From Muribaculaceae bacterium Isolate-036 (Harlan) (GTDB lineage: Bacteria; Bacteroidota; Bacteroidia; Bacteroidales; Muribaculaceae), in NCBI GenBank assembly GCA_003833075.1, contig RIAY01000013.1, positions 21,849-85,848 on the forward strand: a DNA stretch of 64,000 nt. The letters are read 5' to 3'. The notes under the pieces were generated by a model. It did no database searches. It was not told where the DNA came from and saw only the letters and a program-made list of their open reading frames with translations. Shown one piece after another: positions 33,194 through 41,797 of this stretch. A program made the translations under genes and the position numbers. The first letter of the stretch is position 1, and each line of letters begins with the position of its first letter.

Positions 33194-34068
33194 TTCATCA
33201 CCCTTTCCTTGTTTACGACTTCATCACGCTCTGACCACCATACCAACAGTGCTCGTCCGACGATGAAGGGTTCGGGCACAAAACCCCAGTAACGTGAATC
33301 CTGGGAATCTCCCGAATTGTCTCCCGCCATGAAATAATAGTTCTCCTTAAAGCGGTAGCTACTCACCGGTTTCCCGCCAAGTGTCAGCACCCCGTCATTG
33401 TCCTTTAGCTTGTTTTTTGTTTCCCACTCCACCACCTTCCTGTAAGGGAGATAGTTGGCAGGAGTAAGACTTATCTCCTCCCCCTTGCGGGGAATGTAAA
33501 GCGGTCCGAGATCGCGGATTGTCCAATGCGTCACGGAATCTTTCCGGAAAGCCCTGAATCCCGGCAATGAATCTCGACTGACGGAATCAGGGGCATACAC
33601 AGCCCTTGCCAGACGGCGGTCTCCGCCCCCTTCCGAAGGAATACCGTTTATGTAATAGTCGAAATCTTTGATTTCAAGCGTGTCACCCGGTGCTCCCACG
33701 CATCTTTTGGCGTAATACACCCTGTAATCCATGTCTATTTTGCGCCATCCTTCGCGAAAGGGAAAATTGAATACCAGTATGTCGCCTCGCTTGAATTTCC
33801 TGAAACGCGGCATACGGCGGATCTTTACATCCTTCCCCGACGCAGCCTCGAAGATGTCGAACAGACGCGCACCTGTGGTCACCTTGTCAACCAATACCTT
33901 GTCACCGGGCTGAAGTGTCGGCAGCATCGACTCGGAAGGGATGTTGAAAGATGCGAAAAGAAACAGATGCCAGATGACAAACAGAAAAAAGCCGATGCTG
34001 GCGACGAACAACACGTTCTCCGCCCACTTCCCGGCTATCCGCCATCGGCGTTTCCATTTCTCATCCAT
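33181..34068 (-). CDS. lepB: Signal peptidase I
   Basis: Type I signal peptidase that removes signal peptides at the periplasmic face; 295 residues with an N-terminal membrane segment (NVLFVASIGFFLFVIWHLFLF). Catalytic Ser lies in FNIPSESMLPTL (about residue 42) and catalytic Lys in VYYAKRCVGAPGDTLEI (about residue 135), with GDNSGDSQDSRYWGFVP as conserved box E. The insertion between boxes is normal for Bacteroidetes. It starts the transcript that runs into the O-antigen-ligase-like protein and perhaps the RND pump; a promoter lies about 85 bp upstream. Confidence 0.95.
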   Translation of the reverse strand: MDEKWKRRWRIAGKWAENVLFVASIGFFLFVIWHLFLFASFNIPSESMLPTLQPGDKVLVDKVTTGARLFDIFEAASGKDVKIRRMPRFRKFKRGDILVFNFPFREGWRKIDMDYRVYYAKRCVGAPGDTLEIKDFDYYINGIPSEGGGDRRLARAVYAPDSVSRDSLPGFRAFRKDSVTHWTIRDLGPLYIPRKGEEISLTPANYLPYRKVVEWETKNKLKDNDGVLTLGGKPVSSYRFKENYYFMAGDNSGDSQDSRYWGFVPEPFIVGRALLVWWSERDEVVNKERVMKWLN

Positions 34069-34151
34069 CAGTCAAACTTATAAACTGCGCACCGTGCAAT
34101 TAAACTTATGAACTTCAGCGTATCTCTTGCCAAAACCGAATATACATCCTA

Positions 34152-34182
34152 CAAAGATAGCGAATTGAATTATAACATCCAA
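34152..34182 (-). promoter_or_regulatory. Promoter of lepB
   Basis: TATCTTTG at 34159-34152 (minus) with TTG at 34182-34180, spacing 20 bp. The remainder of 34069-34521 is AT-rich; it contains the palindrome below and three CTAATGTT-like words near 34362-34386. Confidence 0.7.
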
Positions 34183-34340
34183 AATAAAAATCTCTCATTG
34201 CTACTTTTTGGCACATTATATATCCATAATTATCAGCTCTTTAAGAAATTAATATTTGTAAAAATCTCTCATTTCGATAACATGACATAACATCGGTCAA
34301 TTTTTACGCCCTAAATTCCGGAATTCAGAAATTAAGAGCT

Positions 34341-34356
34341 TGTTTAAATTTAAACA
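34341..34356. repeat. Perfect 16-bp AT-rich palindrome
   Basis: TGTTTAAATTTAAACA. It lies between the lepB promoter and the barrel fossil and could be a regulator site or the end of a repeated intergenic element. Confidence 0.4.
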
Positions 34357-34521
34357 GTTTCTTAATGTTACTAATGTTCTAATGTTAGAAAAAAGGAGGT
34401 TCTGGTGTTCTGGAGATTGCAGATTTCACCGGATGGCTCGGCGACTTGGCAGGAGCCATGCGACCTTCCATAATTTGAATCAAACTTCGCACCATCGCGA
34501 CTTGGCGTGCAAGTCATTGTG

Positions 34522-34565
34522 TATTTGGGCTTGAAGTCGAAGCGGTAATGCACCGGGAGCATCAG
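34522..34565 (-). pseudogene. Fossil of a barrel-protein C-terminus
   Basis: On the minus strand the sequence reads LPVHYRFDFKPK, matching the last strand LSVHYRFDFKPKRGK of the barrel protein at 6942-9839, at about 37 of 44 bases. No upstream barrel coding sequence remains: the hipA gene stops 2 bp away. It is a relict from deletion or insertion at this locus, or a short duplicated segment. Confidence 0.6.
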
Positions 34566-34566
34566 A

Positions 34567-36054
34567 TTATTCAGGGAAGAGGCGAATTAGAAGCTCTTTC
34601 ACAGATGATAGTGAAAGACTGCCAATCTCATATTGCCGGATTTCTTCAAACGTAGGATCCGAGGGTTTTATGAATCGTCTGCGAGTCTTACCGTCAATCG
34701 ACGTTGAAAGCTGATAAATGCCTTTACTGTTTGTAGAGACAGAGATGTCCTTGAACATCCTCCCTTTACTGTCTACAAATTCAACACTACAGATCTGCGG
34801 CGCTACGTATCCGAAGTTGACTAAATTTCTATGCAATGTCTTATTTATGATATGACTCCAATTCGACGGCATGTCATACTTGGAAGCAAAATCTTGAAAC
34901 TTAGCAATTGAATCGGCTACTTGCGAAATTATTTCCTCAGCATTGCGGATGCTGTTTTCTTTGGCTATATAAATCAGATCTTCTTTCGTAATATCATCTG
35001 TCTTACCATAGAGCGACAGGCAGTGTGTTGTTTCTGCATCCGTACCATACCTGTTGAATATGAATGTCAGATCGTATGCCGGCGATAATCTCCATCTACC
35101 TGTTCTGTCAAGCAGAAACGAGAAATTTTTATTGTGGTCATCCGTATTGTTTGCCATAACGTTGAACACAAGTCGACGAAATAATTGGGAAATCTCGGTT
35201 TCAGTGAGTTTGAGGCTACGACAGGTTGCAAATAAATCCTCATAAGAGTCGACATCAGGATTTATTGCCGCCAAAGTCTGCATATGAATTTTTTCTCCAT
35301 TTTTTCTATCGAAACGTTTCGTCATGAAATGTTTTACTCCCTCAACGCTCATGAGTCTGCAATCCTCCATCTCGATGCCGGATGTTGTTGCCATATCGTA
35401 ATATGCCATCTCTATTTCGGAAGAAGGAAGGACTTTGTCTTCGAACTTAAGGATGAAATAATCGAAACCATCAACTGTCTCAATCTGACCTGAACGGATC
35501 TCTCCCGTAGTAGGGTTTACTGCCAGAATTGCCTTCATTTGTCTGCCTCCCGCGGATGTGCCTACTGCGAGGATAGTGTGCAGTTTCAACTCATCCGAAT
35601 AATCCATTATGGTGCTTTCACGTTGCTCCTGAATTTCAAGAGAGAGATCATATAATGACTTGACATCAACTTCTTTCGGATGTATCAATTCCTCAGCCGC
35701 AGGTTCAAACTCCAGAGCACCCATGCTCCGTTTACCTATAAACATGAGTTTATAAAGTGGGGTGACTTTATGTTTTGGAATTCTATTCCGTTTAATCCAT
35801 TTATCAAACACTTTGTTACCCCACGAATCCGGAAGAGAATCTGCGATAAAGGGTGGTAAATTCTGATAAATTCGTCGCGCATCTCCGAAGATGGGATTAT
35901 TTACATTCCATTTATCCGCGGGATGCATCAATGGCGACACATCTGCACGATTACTATTTTTCGGATTAAAAACAAAATATGTAGTTTTTCTTACTTGATC
36001 CCAAACAAGACGCCCCAACTCTTCTCCCCATAGCTTTACTGTCAGTACGTTCAT
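34567..36054 (-). CDS. hipA: HipA-family Ser/Thr kinase toxin
   Basis: Kinase of the HipA toxin family; known members phosphorylate a tRNA synthetase or other targets and cause growth arrest. The 495-residue protein has the N-terminal HipA couple domain (RADVSPLM, LPDSWGNKVFDKWI), a SAGGRQMKA P-loop-like stretch near residue 176, catalytic NNTDDHNKNFSFLLD (Asp-His-Asn) near 305 and the metal-binding AYDLTF motif near 330. It is about 55 residues longer than E. coli HipA, because of a C-terminal domain (VEFVDSKGRMFKDISVST onwards) followed by IRLFPE. The ATG overlaps the hipB stop by 4 bp, the usual antitoxin-toxin order. Confidence 0.85.
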   Translation of the reverse strand: MNVLTVKLWGEELGRLVWDQVRKTTYFVFNPKNSNRADVSPLMHPADKWNVNNPIFGDARRIYQNLPPFIADSLPDSWGNKVFDKWIKRNRIPKHKVTPLYKLMFIGKRSMGALEFEPAAEELIHPKEVDVKSLYDLSLEIQEQRESTIMDYSDELKLHTILAVGTSAGGRQMKAILAVNPTTGEIRSGQIETVDGFDYFILKFEDKVLPSSEIEMAYYDMATTSGIEMEDCRLMSVEGVKHFMTKRFDRKNGEKIHMQTLAAINPDVDSYEDLFATCRSLKLTETEISQLFRRLVFNVMANNTDDHNKNFSFLLDRTGRWRLSPAYDLTFIFNRYGTDAETTHCLSLYGKTDDITKEDLIYIAKENSIRNAEEIISQVADSIAKFQDFASKYDMPSNWSHIINKTLHRNLVNFGYVAPQICSVEFVDSKGRMFKDISVSTNSKGIYQLSTSIDGKTRRRFIKPSDPTFEEIRQYEIGSLSLSSVKELLIRLFPE

Positions 36055-36359
36055 TTTTTCGGATGTCTTATGCGTTGTCTTTTCTTATTCTCTTTATACA
36101 GGTAAGGAGATTCGGGAAGATCCGGAATCAGCTGCTGCCAGTTGTGTTCAAGATCCAAAGCCTTGAGGAGCTTGAGCATGGTGACAAATGACAAATCAGT
36201 AATCCTCCCCGATTCGAATTTATAAATCGTCGGGACACTGATTGCCGTTAATTCCGACACTTGCCTTTGAGTCAAATTAAGGCGCATGCGGTAATCCTTA
36301 AAACGGGCGCCCAAGGTACGAATAGCCTCAACAGGCGATACATTCTCCATCATAACCAT
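36051..36359 (-). CDS. hipB: HipB-like helix-turn-helix antitoxin
   Basis: A 102-residue Xre/HTH protein: DYRMRLNLTQRQVSELTAISVPTIYKFESG is a canonical helix-turn-helix at about residues 22-52, followed by LSFVTMLKLLKALDLEH as dimer helices and a basic tail. Such proteins bind HipA and repress their own operon. The gene immediately precedes hipA with an ATGA overlap, and a perfect palindrome lies between its promoter and start. The start could also be a Met two or three codons downstream. Confidence 0.85.
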   Translation of the reverse strand: MVMMENVSPVEAIRTLGARFKDYRMRLNLTQRQVSELTAISVPTIYKFESGRITDLSFVTMLKLLKALDLEHNWQQLIPDLPESPYLYKENKKRQRIRHPKK

Positions 36360-36393
36360 AATCAGAGTTATTATTAATCCCTAAATACCGCTC

Positions 36394-36417
36394 TAAATAT
36401 AATTATACTTATATTTA
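36394..36417. promoter_or_regulatory. Candidate HipB operator
   Basis: Perfect 9-bp inverted repeat TAAATATAA-TTATAC-TTATATTTA between the hipB -7 box and ATG, where an autorepressor would sit. Confidence 0.55.
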
Positions 36418-36427
36418 AGTAACGCAT

Positions 36428-36458
36428 CAAAATTACCAAATATTTCTTAAATATGCAA
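36428..36458 (-). promoter_or_regulatory. Promoter of hipBA
   Basis: TAATTTTG at 36435-36428 (minus) with TTG at 36458-36456, spacing 20 bp. Confidence 0.65.
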
Positions 36459-36550
36459 ATTAATTTATATATTTTTCAACAAAAAATAACACTGCAAATC
36501 AAAATATCCCAAACATATGCTATATAACATATGTTATGCTGATTAAAACA

Positions 36551-36603
36551 TATAAATTGCAGAAAGCAGGCATAAAAATTATGCCTGCTTTCTGCAATTT
36601 ATA
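36551..36603 (-). terminator. Long-stem terminator after the acyl-CoA dehydrogenase
   Basis: Perfect 23-bp stem (36551-36573 with 36581-36603), loop AAAAATT, followed on the minus strand by a T-rich run. It lies 60 bp after the dehydrogenase stop. Confidence 0.8.
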
Positions 36604-36662
36604 ATATCGACTATTTCAAAACACTATATTATGACATAGTCTCAAAGTATAATACGGATAAT

Positions 36663-38369
36663 TTACTCTGCGTAGAGATAATCACTGATTTCTTCGGGGC
36701 GGAAGTTGCCGATGAAGTCCGCATGCTTTGCAACTTCAGCTTTGCCGTAGTTCACAAACACATGGAGCGACTTGCGGAAGGAAGAATCACGCTGCGTATC
36801 GTCGAGCATCAGATAACCCATCACGATATACCCTGCCATCTCAACAAGGCGGCGAGCCATGAAATCCAGGAATTTCGGATCGTTGACACCGGTAACAGCC
36901 TCTACGGCATCGATATACTGCTGGGTCATGAAATTCAGCGTAGCCTTTACTGCCTCGTCCTCAGCGGCAACCTGTTTCTCAGCCTCTCCCTTGATCCAGT
37001 CGAGATATGTGCCGGTGGTGACGTGGCGGATAGCCGCTACAACCTGAAGCTGAGTGGTTCCCTCATAAATCGAGGTGATACGTGCATCGCGATAAATCTG
37101 CTCGCATGCATAATCTTTCATGAAACCGGAACCGCCGTGTATCTGGATGCAGTCATATGCGTTCTGGTTGCAGAATTCCGATGTCATACCCTTTGCAAGC
37201 GGGGTGAAGGCATCTGCAAGACGGCTGTAGAATTTAGCCTCTTTCTTCTCTTCTACTTCAAGTTTGCGCTCTTTGGCGATATCATCGTAGATCTTATACA
37301 TGTCTACGAAACGAGAGCAGGCATAAAGCAACGTGCGGCTCGCATCAAGTTTTGCCTTCATCAGAGAAACAATCTCTGCCACCGCCGGGAACTCTATGAT
37401 TGCCTTGCCGAACTGCTTGCGCTCTTTGGCATAATCAAGAGCCTCGCGATACGCATGCTCGCTGATACCCACACTCTGGGCGGCGATGCCGAGACGGGCG
37501 CCGTTCATGAGAGCCATCACATATTTGATGAGACCGAGCTTGCGGCTGCCTACGAGTTCAGCAGGTGCGTCCTTGTAGACAAGTTCGCATGTCGGACTGC
37601 CCTTGATACCCATCTTGTTCTCGATGCGGCGAACGTTAACGCCTCCGTTTCTCTTGTCATAGATAAACATTGAGAGACCGCGACCGTCTTTTGTGCCCTC
37701 CTCGCTGCGGGCAAGTACAAGGTGAATGTCGCTGTCTCCGTTGGTGATGAAACGCTTCACGCCGTTGAGCACCCAAGAGCCGTCTTCCTTCTGCGATGCC
37801 TTGAGCATTACGGACTGAAGGTCGGATCCGGCATCCGGCTCGGTAAGGTCCATTGACATTGTCTCGCCGGCGCATACGCGGGGAATATATTTCTCCTTCT
37901 GTGCTTCATCGGCAAACTCATAGATCGTCTCGGCACAGTCCTGAAGTCCCCAGAGGTTCTCGAAACCGGCATCGGCACGGCTCACCATGTCGGCAGCCAT
38001 GATATAGGGAGTGATCGGGAAGTTAAGACCACCGAGACGGCGGGGCATCGACATGCCCATCAGACCTGCCTTGCGGCATGTGTCAAGATTCTTCTTCGTG
38101 CCCTCGGCATATATCACGCGGCTATTCTCCACGCGGGGACCGTTGTGATCCACATCCTCTGCGTTCTCGGCGATGATGTCGCCGCAGATCTCACCCACGA
38201 TATCGAGCACGCGGTCATAGCTGTCCATAGCGTCCTCGAAATTCTGTGGTGCGTAGTCGAATTTGTCCGCATCGGCGAAGTTTCTCTCCTTGAGCTCCAC
38301 AATCTTCTTCATCATCGGATGATTGAGGTGAAGTTTCAGAGCCTCGTTATCTGTATAGAAATTAGCCAT
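36663..38369 (-). CDS. Acyl-CoA dehydrogenase family flavoprotein
   Basis: FAD enzyme that oxidises acyl-CoA to enoyl-CoA and passes electrons to ETF. In the 568-residue protein the N-terminal and middle acyl-CoA dehydrogenase domains (TEPDAGSDLQSVMLKA, WVLNGVKRFITNGDSD) are followed by the helical domain with HGGSGFMKDYACEQIYRDARITSIYEGTTQLQ (read in parts around residues 410-440; Glu of YEGT is the usual catalytic base) and an extra 120-residue C-terminal helical region found in the longer subfamily. It is 5 bp downstream of etfA, so it forms a dedicated electron-transfer operon. Chain-length preference is not evident. Confidence 0.92.
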   Translation of the reverse strand: MANFYTDNEALKLHLNHPMMKKIVELKERNFADADKFDYAPQNFEDAMDSYDRVLDIVGEICGDIIAENAEDVDHNGPRVENSRVIYAEGTKKNLDTCRKAGLMGMSMPRRLGGLNFPITPYIMAADMVSRADAGFENLWGLQDCAETIYEFADEAQKEKYIPRVCAGETMSMDLTEPDAGSDLQSVMLKASQKEDGSWVLNGVKRFITNGDSDIHLVLARSEEGTKDGRGLSMFIYDKRNGGVNVRRIENKMGIKGSPTCELVYKDAPAELVGSRKLGLIKYVMALMNGARLGIAAQSVGISEHAYREALDYAKERKQFGKAIIEFPAVAEIVSLMKAKLDASRTLLYACSRFVDMYKIYDDIAKERKLEVEEKKEAKFYSRLADAFTPLAKGMTSEFCNQNAYDCIQIHGGSGFMKDYACEQIYRDARITSIYEGTTQLQVVAAIRHVTTGTYLDWIKGEAEKQVAAEDEAVKATLNFMTQQYIDAVEAVTGVNDPKFLDFMARRLVEMAGYIVMGYLMLDDTQRDSSFRKSLHVFVNYGKAEVAKHADFIGNFRPEEISDYLYAE

Positions 38370-38374
38370 CTTGT

Positions 38375-39406
38375 TTACTTGGAATTCTTTTTGTAATATT
38401 TGATTAATTTGGGAACGACATCCTCCATCTTGCCTGTGATCACGTAATCGGCGATCGTATTGATCGGAGCCTCGGGATCGGAGTTGATGGAAATGATGAT
38501 CGAGCTGTCCTGCATTCCGGCGATATGCTGGATCTGACCGGAGATTCCGCAGGCGATATAAAGTTTGGGACGAACTGTCACACCGGTCTGTCCGATCTGA
38601 CGGTCATGGTCAACCCATCCGGCATCAACAGCAGCACGGCTGGCGCCGACTTCTCCGCCCAGTACATCAGCGAGTTTGGCAAGCAGCTCGAAATTCTCCT
38701 TGCTGCCCACACCGTAACCGCCGGCAACCACAACGGGAGCACCCTTGAGGTTGACTTTGGATTTCTCGATATGACGGTCAATCACCTCAACCACATAATC
38801 TTCGGGTGAAGTATATTTGTTCACGTCAAGATCTATGACCTCGCCTGTATAGTTGGAATCCTTGACTTCTTTCTTCATCACACCCTCGCGCACTGTCGCC
38901 ATCTGCGGACGGCAGTCGGGATTGACGATAGTCGCCACAATGTTGCCTCCGAAAGCAGGACGAATCTGAAGGAGAAGATCCTTGTACTCGGTTCCTGTCT
39001 TGGCATCCTTGTGGTCACCGATCTCAAGTGCGGTGCAGTCCGCTGTCAGACCGCTGTGAAGAGCTGACGACACGCGGGGACCGAGGTCACGCCCTATTGC
39101 CGTAGCACCCATAAAGGCGATACGAGGCTCAATCTCCTTAAATAAGTTTATAAGGATCGAACTATGAGGAAGCGATGTATAAGGATAAAGACGATGATCC
39201 TCCACTTTATATATGCGGTCAACGCCATAAGGGAAGACCTGTTTCTCGATATCTTTCAGTTTGTCGCCTGCCACTACAGCCTCAAGTTTGATGCCGAGCT
39301 TATCGGCAAGCGTGCGACCTTTGGTGAGGAGTTCAAGGCTGACATCAGCAACCTTACCATCCTCATATTCGCAATATACGATCAAATTATTCTTGTCTGT
39401 TGCCAT
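38375..39406 (-). CDS. etfA: Electron transfer flavoprotein alpha subunit
   Basis: FAD-binding subunit of ETF, 343 residues. The C-terminal FAD domain is diagnostic: VVVAGGYGVGSKENFELLAKLADVLGGEVGASRAAVDAGWV, then DRQIGQTGVTVRPKLYIACGISGQIQHIAGMQDS with conserved Arg, Thr, Ser and His ligands (residues about 220-300). It pairs with etfB 5 bp upstream and donates to or accepts from the adjacent dehydrogenase. Bifurcating and ordinary ETF cannot be separated reliably by eye. Confidence 0.95.
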   Translation of the reverse strand: MATDKNNLIVYCEYEDGKVADVSLELLTKGRTLADKLGIKLEAVVAGDKLKDIEKQVFPYGVDRIYKVEDHRLYPYTSLPHSSILINLFKEIEPRIAFMGATAIGRDLGPRVSSALHSGLTADCTALEIGDHKDAKTGTEYKDLLLQIRPAFGGNIVATIVNPDCRPQMATVREGVMKKEVKDSNYTGEVIDLDVNKYTSPEDYVVEVIDRHIEKSKVNLKGAPVVVAGGYGVGSKENFELLAKLADVLGGEVGASRAAVDAGWVDHDRQIGQTGVTVRPKLYIACGISGQIQHIAGMQDSSIIISINSDPEAPINTIADYVITGKMEDVVPKLIKYYKKNSK

Positions 39407-39411
39407 AATGT

Positions 39412-40281
39412 TTAGCCGATAGTGTGGTTAGCGATTAATTCTTTGATGAGGCCCTCAAGTTCCTCGTCATTGTTCTCGATGCGACGTGCATCCTTAGCGG
39501 TGAAAACAACGTTCTCTATACCTTTCACCTTTGTCGGAGAACCGGCAAGACCGCACTGTGCGAGATCAGCCTCGACAGTAGCTGCTGTCCATTCCCCTAT
39601 CTCAAGATAAGGACGCGCTGCAACGAACGCCTTCCTCTCTTCATCATTTGCTATTTCTGAAGGCACTGCGGCATATTTATACTTCTGAACATTGCGCGCA
39701 TTGCGAGGGCGGCATTCGTCGGCAGAACCGTTGACGGTAATCACGAGAGGGAGAGGTGCCTTGACTGTCTCCACCCCACCTTCAAGGCGACGCTTCACTA
39801 CAACCTTGCCGTCTTTGACCTCGATGATCTCCTCGGCGTATGTCACCTGAGGAAGTTTCAGTTTCTCCGCGATCTGCGGTCCCACCTGGGCTGTATCGCC
39901 GTCAATTGCCTGACGTCCGCCGATGATGAGGTCATAATTCCCTATTTTGCGCACTGCTGCATTCAAAGCATATGATGTCGCGAGTGTGTCGGCACCGGCG
40001 AAAGCACGGTCTGAAAGCACTATGCCACGGTCAGCACCGCGATAAAGACCTTCACGGATCACCTCCGCGGCACGCGCCGGACCCATGGTGAGCAATGTCA
40101 CCGTAGTGCCGGGATACATCTCTTTCAACTTAAGGGCCTGCTCAAGAGCGTTGAGATCCTCGGGATTGAAGATCGCTGGAAGCACCGCACGGTTGATTGT
40201 GCCGTCTTCCTTCATCGCATCCTTGCCGACATTGCGGGTGTCGGGCACCTGCTTGGCCAATACAATGATGTTCAAACTCAT
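39412..40281 (-). CDS. etfB: Electron transfer flavoprotein beta subunit
   Basis: Nucleotide-binding subunit of ETF (AMP or second FAD), 289 residues. Recognisable parts are the N-terminal IVLAKQVPDTRNVG, NPEDLNALEQALKLKE, the GRQAIDGDTAQVGPQIAEKL nucleotide loop, and VKRRLEGGVETVKAPLPLVITV. It is the first gene of etfB-etfA-acd, with a -7 box 60 bp upstream. Confidence 0.95.
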   Translation of the reverse strand: MSLNIIVLAKQVPDTRNVGKDAMKEDGTINRAVLPAIFNPEDLNALEQALKLKEMYPGTTVTLLTMGPARAAEVIREGLYRGADRGIVLSDRAFAGADTLATSYALNAAVRKIGNYDLIIGGRQAIDGDTAQVGPQIAEKLKLPQVTYAEEIIEVKDGKVVVKRRLEGGVETVKAPLPLVITVNGSADECRPRNARNVQKYKYAAVPSEIANDEERKAFVAARPYLEIGEWTAATVEADLAQCGLAGSPTKVKGIENVVFTAKDARRIENNDEELEGLIKELIANHTIG

Positions 40282-40340
40282 AATTTGTATATATTTTGTC
40301 TGTTGATTATTCTAAGTTCTCGAAATTCCACATTTGGCGA

Positions 40341-40348
40341 CAAAGTTA
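40341..40348 (-). promoter_or_regulatory. -7 box of the etfB operon
   Basis: TAACTTTG at 40348-40341 on the minus strand; no TTG at the standard distance is clear. Confidence 0.5.
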
Positions 40349-40413
40349 ATAAAAAATTCTTAAAAATGCTCATTTTTATTTCAGTTGTGCACCCGTTCTT
40401 ATTTATATTGCTG

Positions 40414-40444
40414 TTGTCTGTATGAAATAATTTGATTAATTTTG
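40414..40444 (+). promoter_or_regulatory. Promoter of the PD40-type gene
   Basis: TTG at 40414-40416 and TAATTTTG at 40437-40444, spacing 20 bp, 87 bp before the ATG. Confidence 0.7.
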
Positions 40445-40531
40445 CCATTGGCTATACCGCCTTGCCGCAGACACGAAAACGGCTGCTGGTGCAGCGGAAC
40501 AGCTGTATAATTCACCCAAACTGCGACATCA

Positions 40532-41746
40532 ATGAATTGTTTTAAATATTTACCGGTCGCCTTGTTGTTTGCCGCCGGTGTGTCAACCGCTCCGGCTCAG
40601 ACAGTGGAGGAATCGCTTGCCGAGGGGCGCGAGGCTTTCATGAGCTATGACTTCAAAGGTGCGGCGCGTCATTATGCCGCCGCCCGAAAAAAAGCGAGAA
40701 AGAAAATCCCCGCCGAGCTGGAAGAGCAGGAAAGGGAACTGATGAAGGCGGAGAATTTCCTTGAACGAGTGGAAAAACTGGTGATTCTCGACAGTATCAC
40801 CGTGCCCAAAACCGACTTCTTCAAAGCTTACAAGCTGCCGTTTTCTGCCGGTAATCTCGGCAATTCGGATGCGGTTCCTTTCGAGAATACGGATGCGGAT
40901 TATGTTTTCACAAACGAAGGGAATGATTTCAAGATGTGGGCGCAGCCGGACTCGACGGGAACGTACAGAATCGTGGAATCGATCAGACTCACAGACGGCT
41001 CATGGCACGAACCCTCCGAGACTCCCGATGTACTCAACAACGGCGGCAACGCGATCTATCCCTTCATGATGTCTGACGGCGTGACTCTCTATTTCGCGTC
41101 AGACAACGGTGAATCGCTCGGCGGATATGACATATTCGTCGCAACACGCGATGCCGCCGACGGCGAATACCTCCAGCCGCAAAACATAGGCATGCCTTAC
41201 AACTCCCCTTATGATGACTATCTGCTCGCCATTGATGAACTCAACGGCGTGGGATGGTGGGCGACCGACCGCAATCAGCTCGGCGACTTGCTTACAGTGT
41301 ATCTTTTCAAGGTCAATGACCTGCGCAGGAATTACAATGCCGAGGAGACAGAGAACATACCGGATTTCGCATTCATCCGCGACTACAAGGCGACATGGGG
41401 CGAGGATGACTACACCCCTCTCCTTGAAGAAATCATGGCAATAACCCCGGAGCCGATAAAAAAACAGGTGGATTTCATATTCCCGATGAAGGGAGGTGTC
41501 ACATACACCACGCTCGATGACTTCCGCACTCCGGGTGGAAAGACAATGATGAAGAAATATCTCGCGGCAGAAAAGTCTTTTAACGATAAACTTGCCAGAC
41601 TTGCCGAAATGCGTCGTAAGTTTTCGATAAACAAAGGAAGTTCGATGAAAGCGCAGATACGCTCTCTTGAGAACGAAACTGAGAAAGACCGCGAGGCTCT
41701 GCGCAGGCTTCGCAGCGATGTCTACCGCACTGAAGAAGGCAGATAG
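40532..41746 (+). CDS. Secreted PD40/beta-propeller-like protein
   Basis: A 404-residue exported protein with a signal peptide (MNCFKYLPVALLFAAGVSTAPAQ). A helical TPR-like region (about 25-95) is followed by propeller-type repeats: DADYVFTNEGNDFKMWAQ, then AIYPFMMSDGVTLYFASDNGESLGGYDIFVA and YDDYLLAIDELNGVGWWATDR, the latter resembling PD40 strands. A charged coiled-coil tail ends the protein. This arrangement resembles the front half of larger OmpA-type envelope proteins, but no OmpA domain is present. Function unknown; likely an envelope-associated structural or binding protein. It is followed by cstA on the same strand after 51 bp. Confidence 0.7.
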   Translation: MNCFKYLPVALLFAAGVSTAPAQTVEESLAEGREAFMSYDFKGAARHYAAARKKARKKIPAELEEQERELMKAENFLERVEKLVILDSITVPKTDFFKAYKLPFSAGNLGNSDAVPFENTDADYVFTNEGNDFKMWAQPDSTGTYRIVESIRLTDGSWHEPSETPDVLNNGGNAIYPFMMSDGVTLYFASDNGESLGGYDIFVATRDAADGEYLQPQNIGMPYNSPYDDYLLAIDELNGVGWWATDRNQLGDLLTVYLFKVNDLRRNYNAEETENIPDFAFIRDYKATWGEDDYTPLLEEIMAITPEPIKKQVDFIFPMKGGVTYTTLDDFRTPGGKTMMKKYLAAEKSFNDKLARLAEMRRKFSINKGSSMKAQIRSLENETEKDREALRRLRSDVYRTEEGR

Positions 41747-41797
41747 CAGAACCGCGATATTGTCACATGACCAATTTCCGACTAACAAAGAAAAGTT

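Noticed and set aside
34340..34534. Small plus-strand protein beginning MFKFKQFLN
   Set aside because: It covers the palindrome, short repeats and the barrel fossil, with no recognisable domain or good start signals; likely non-coding.
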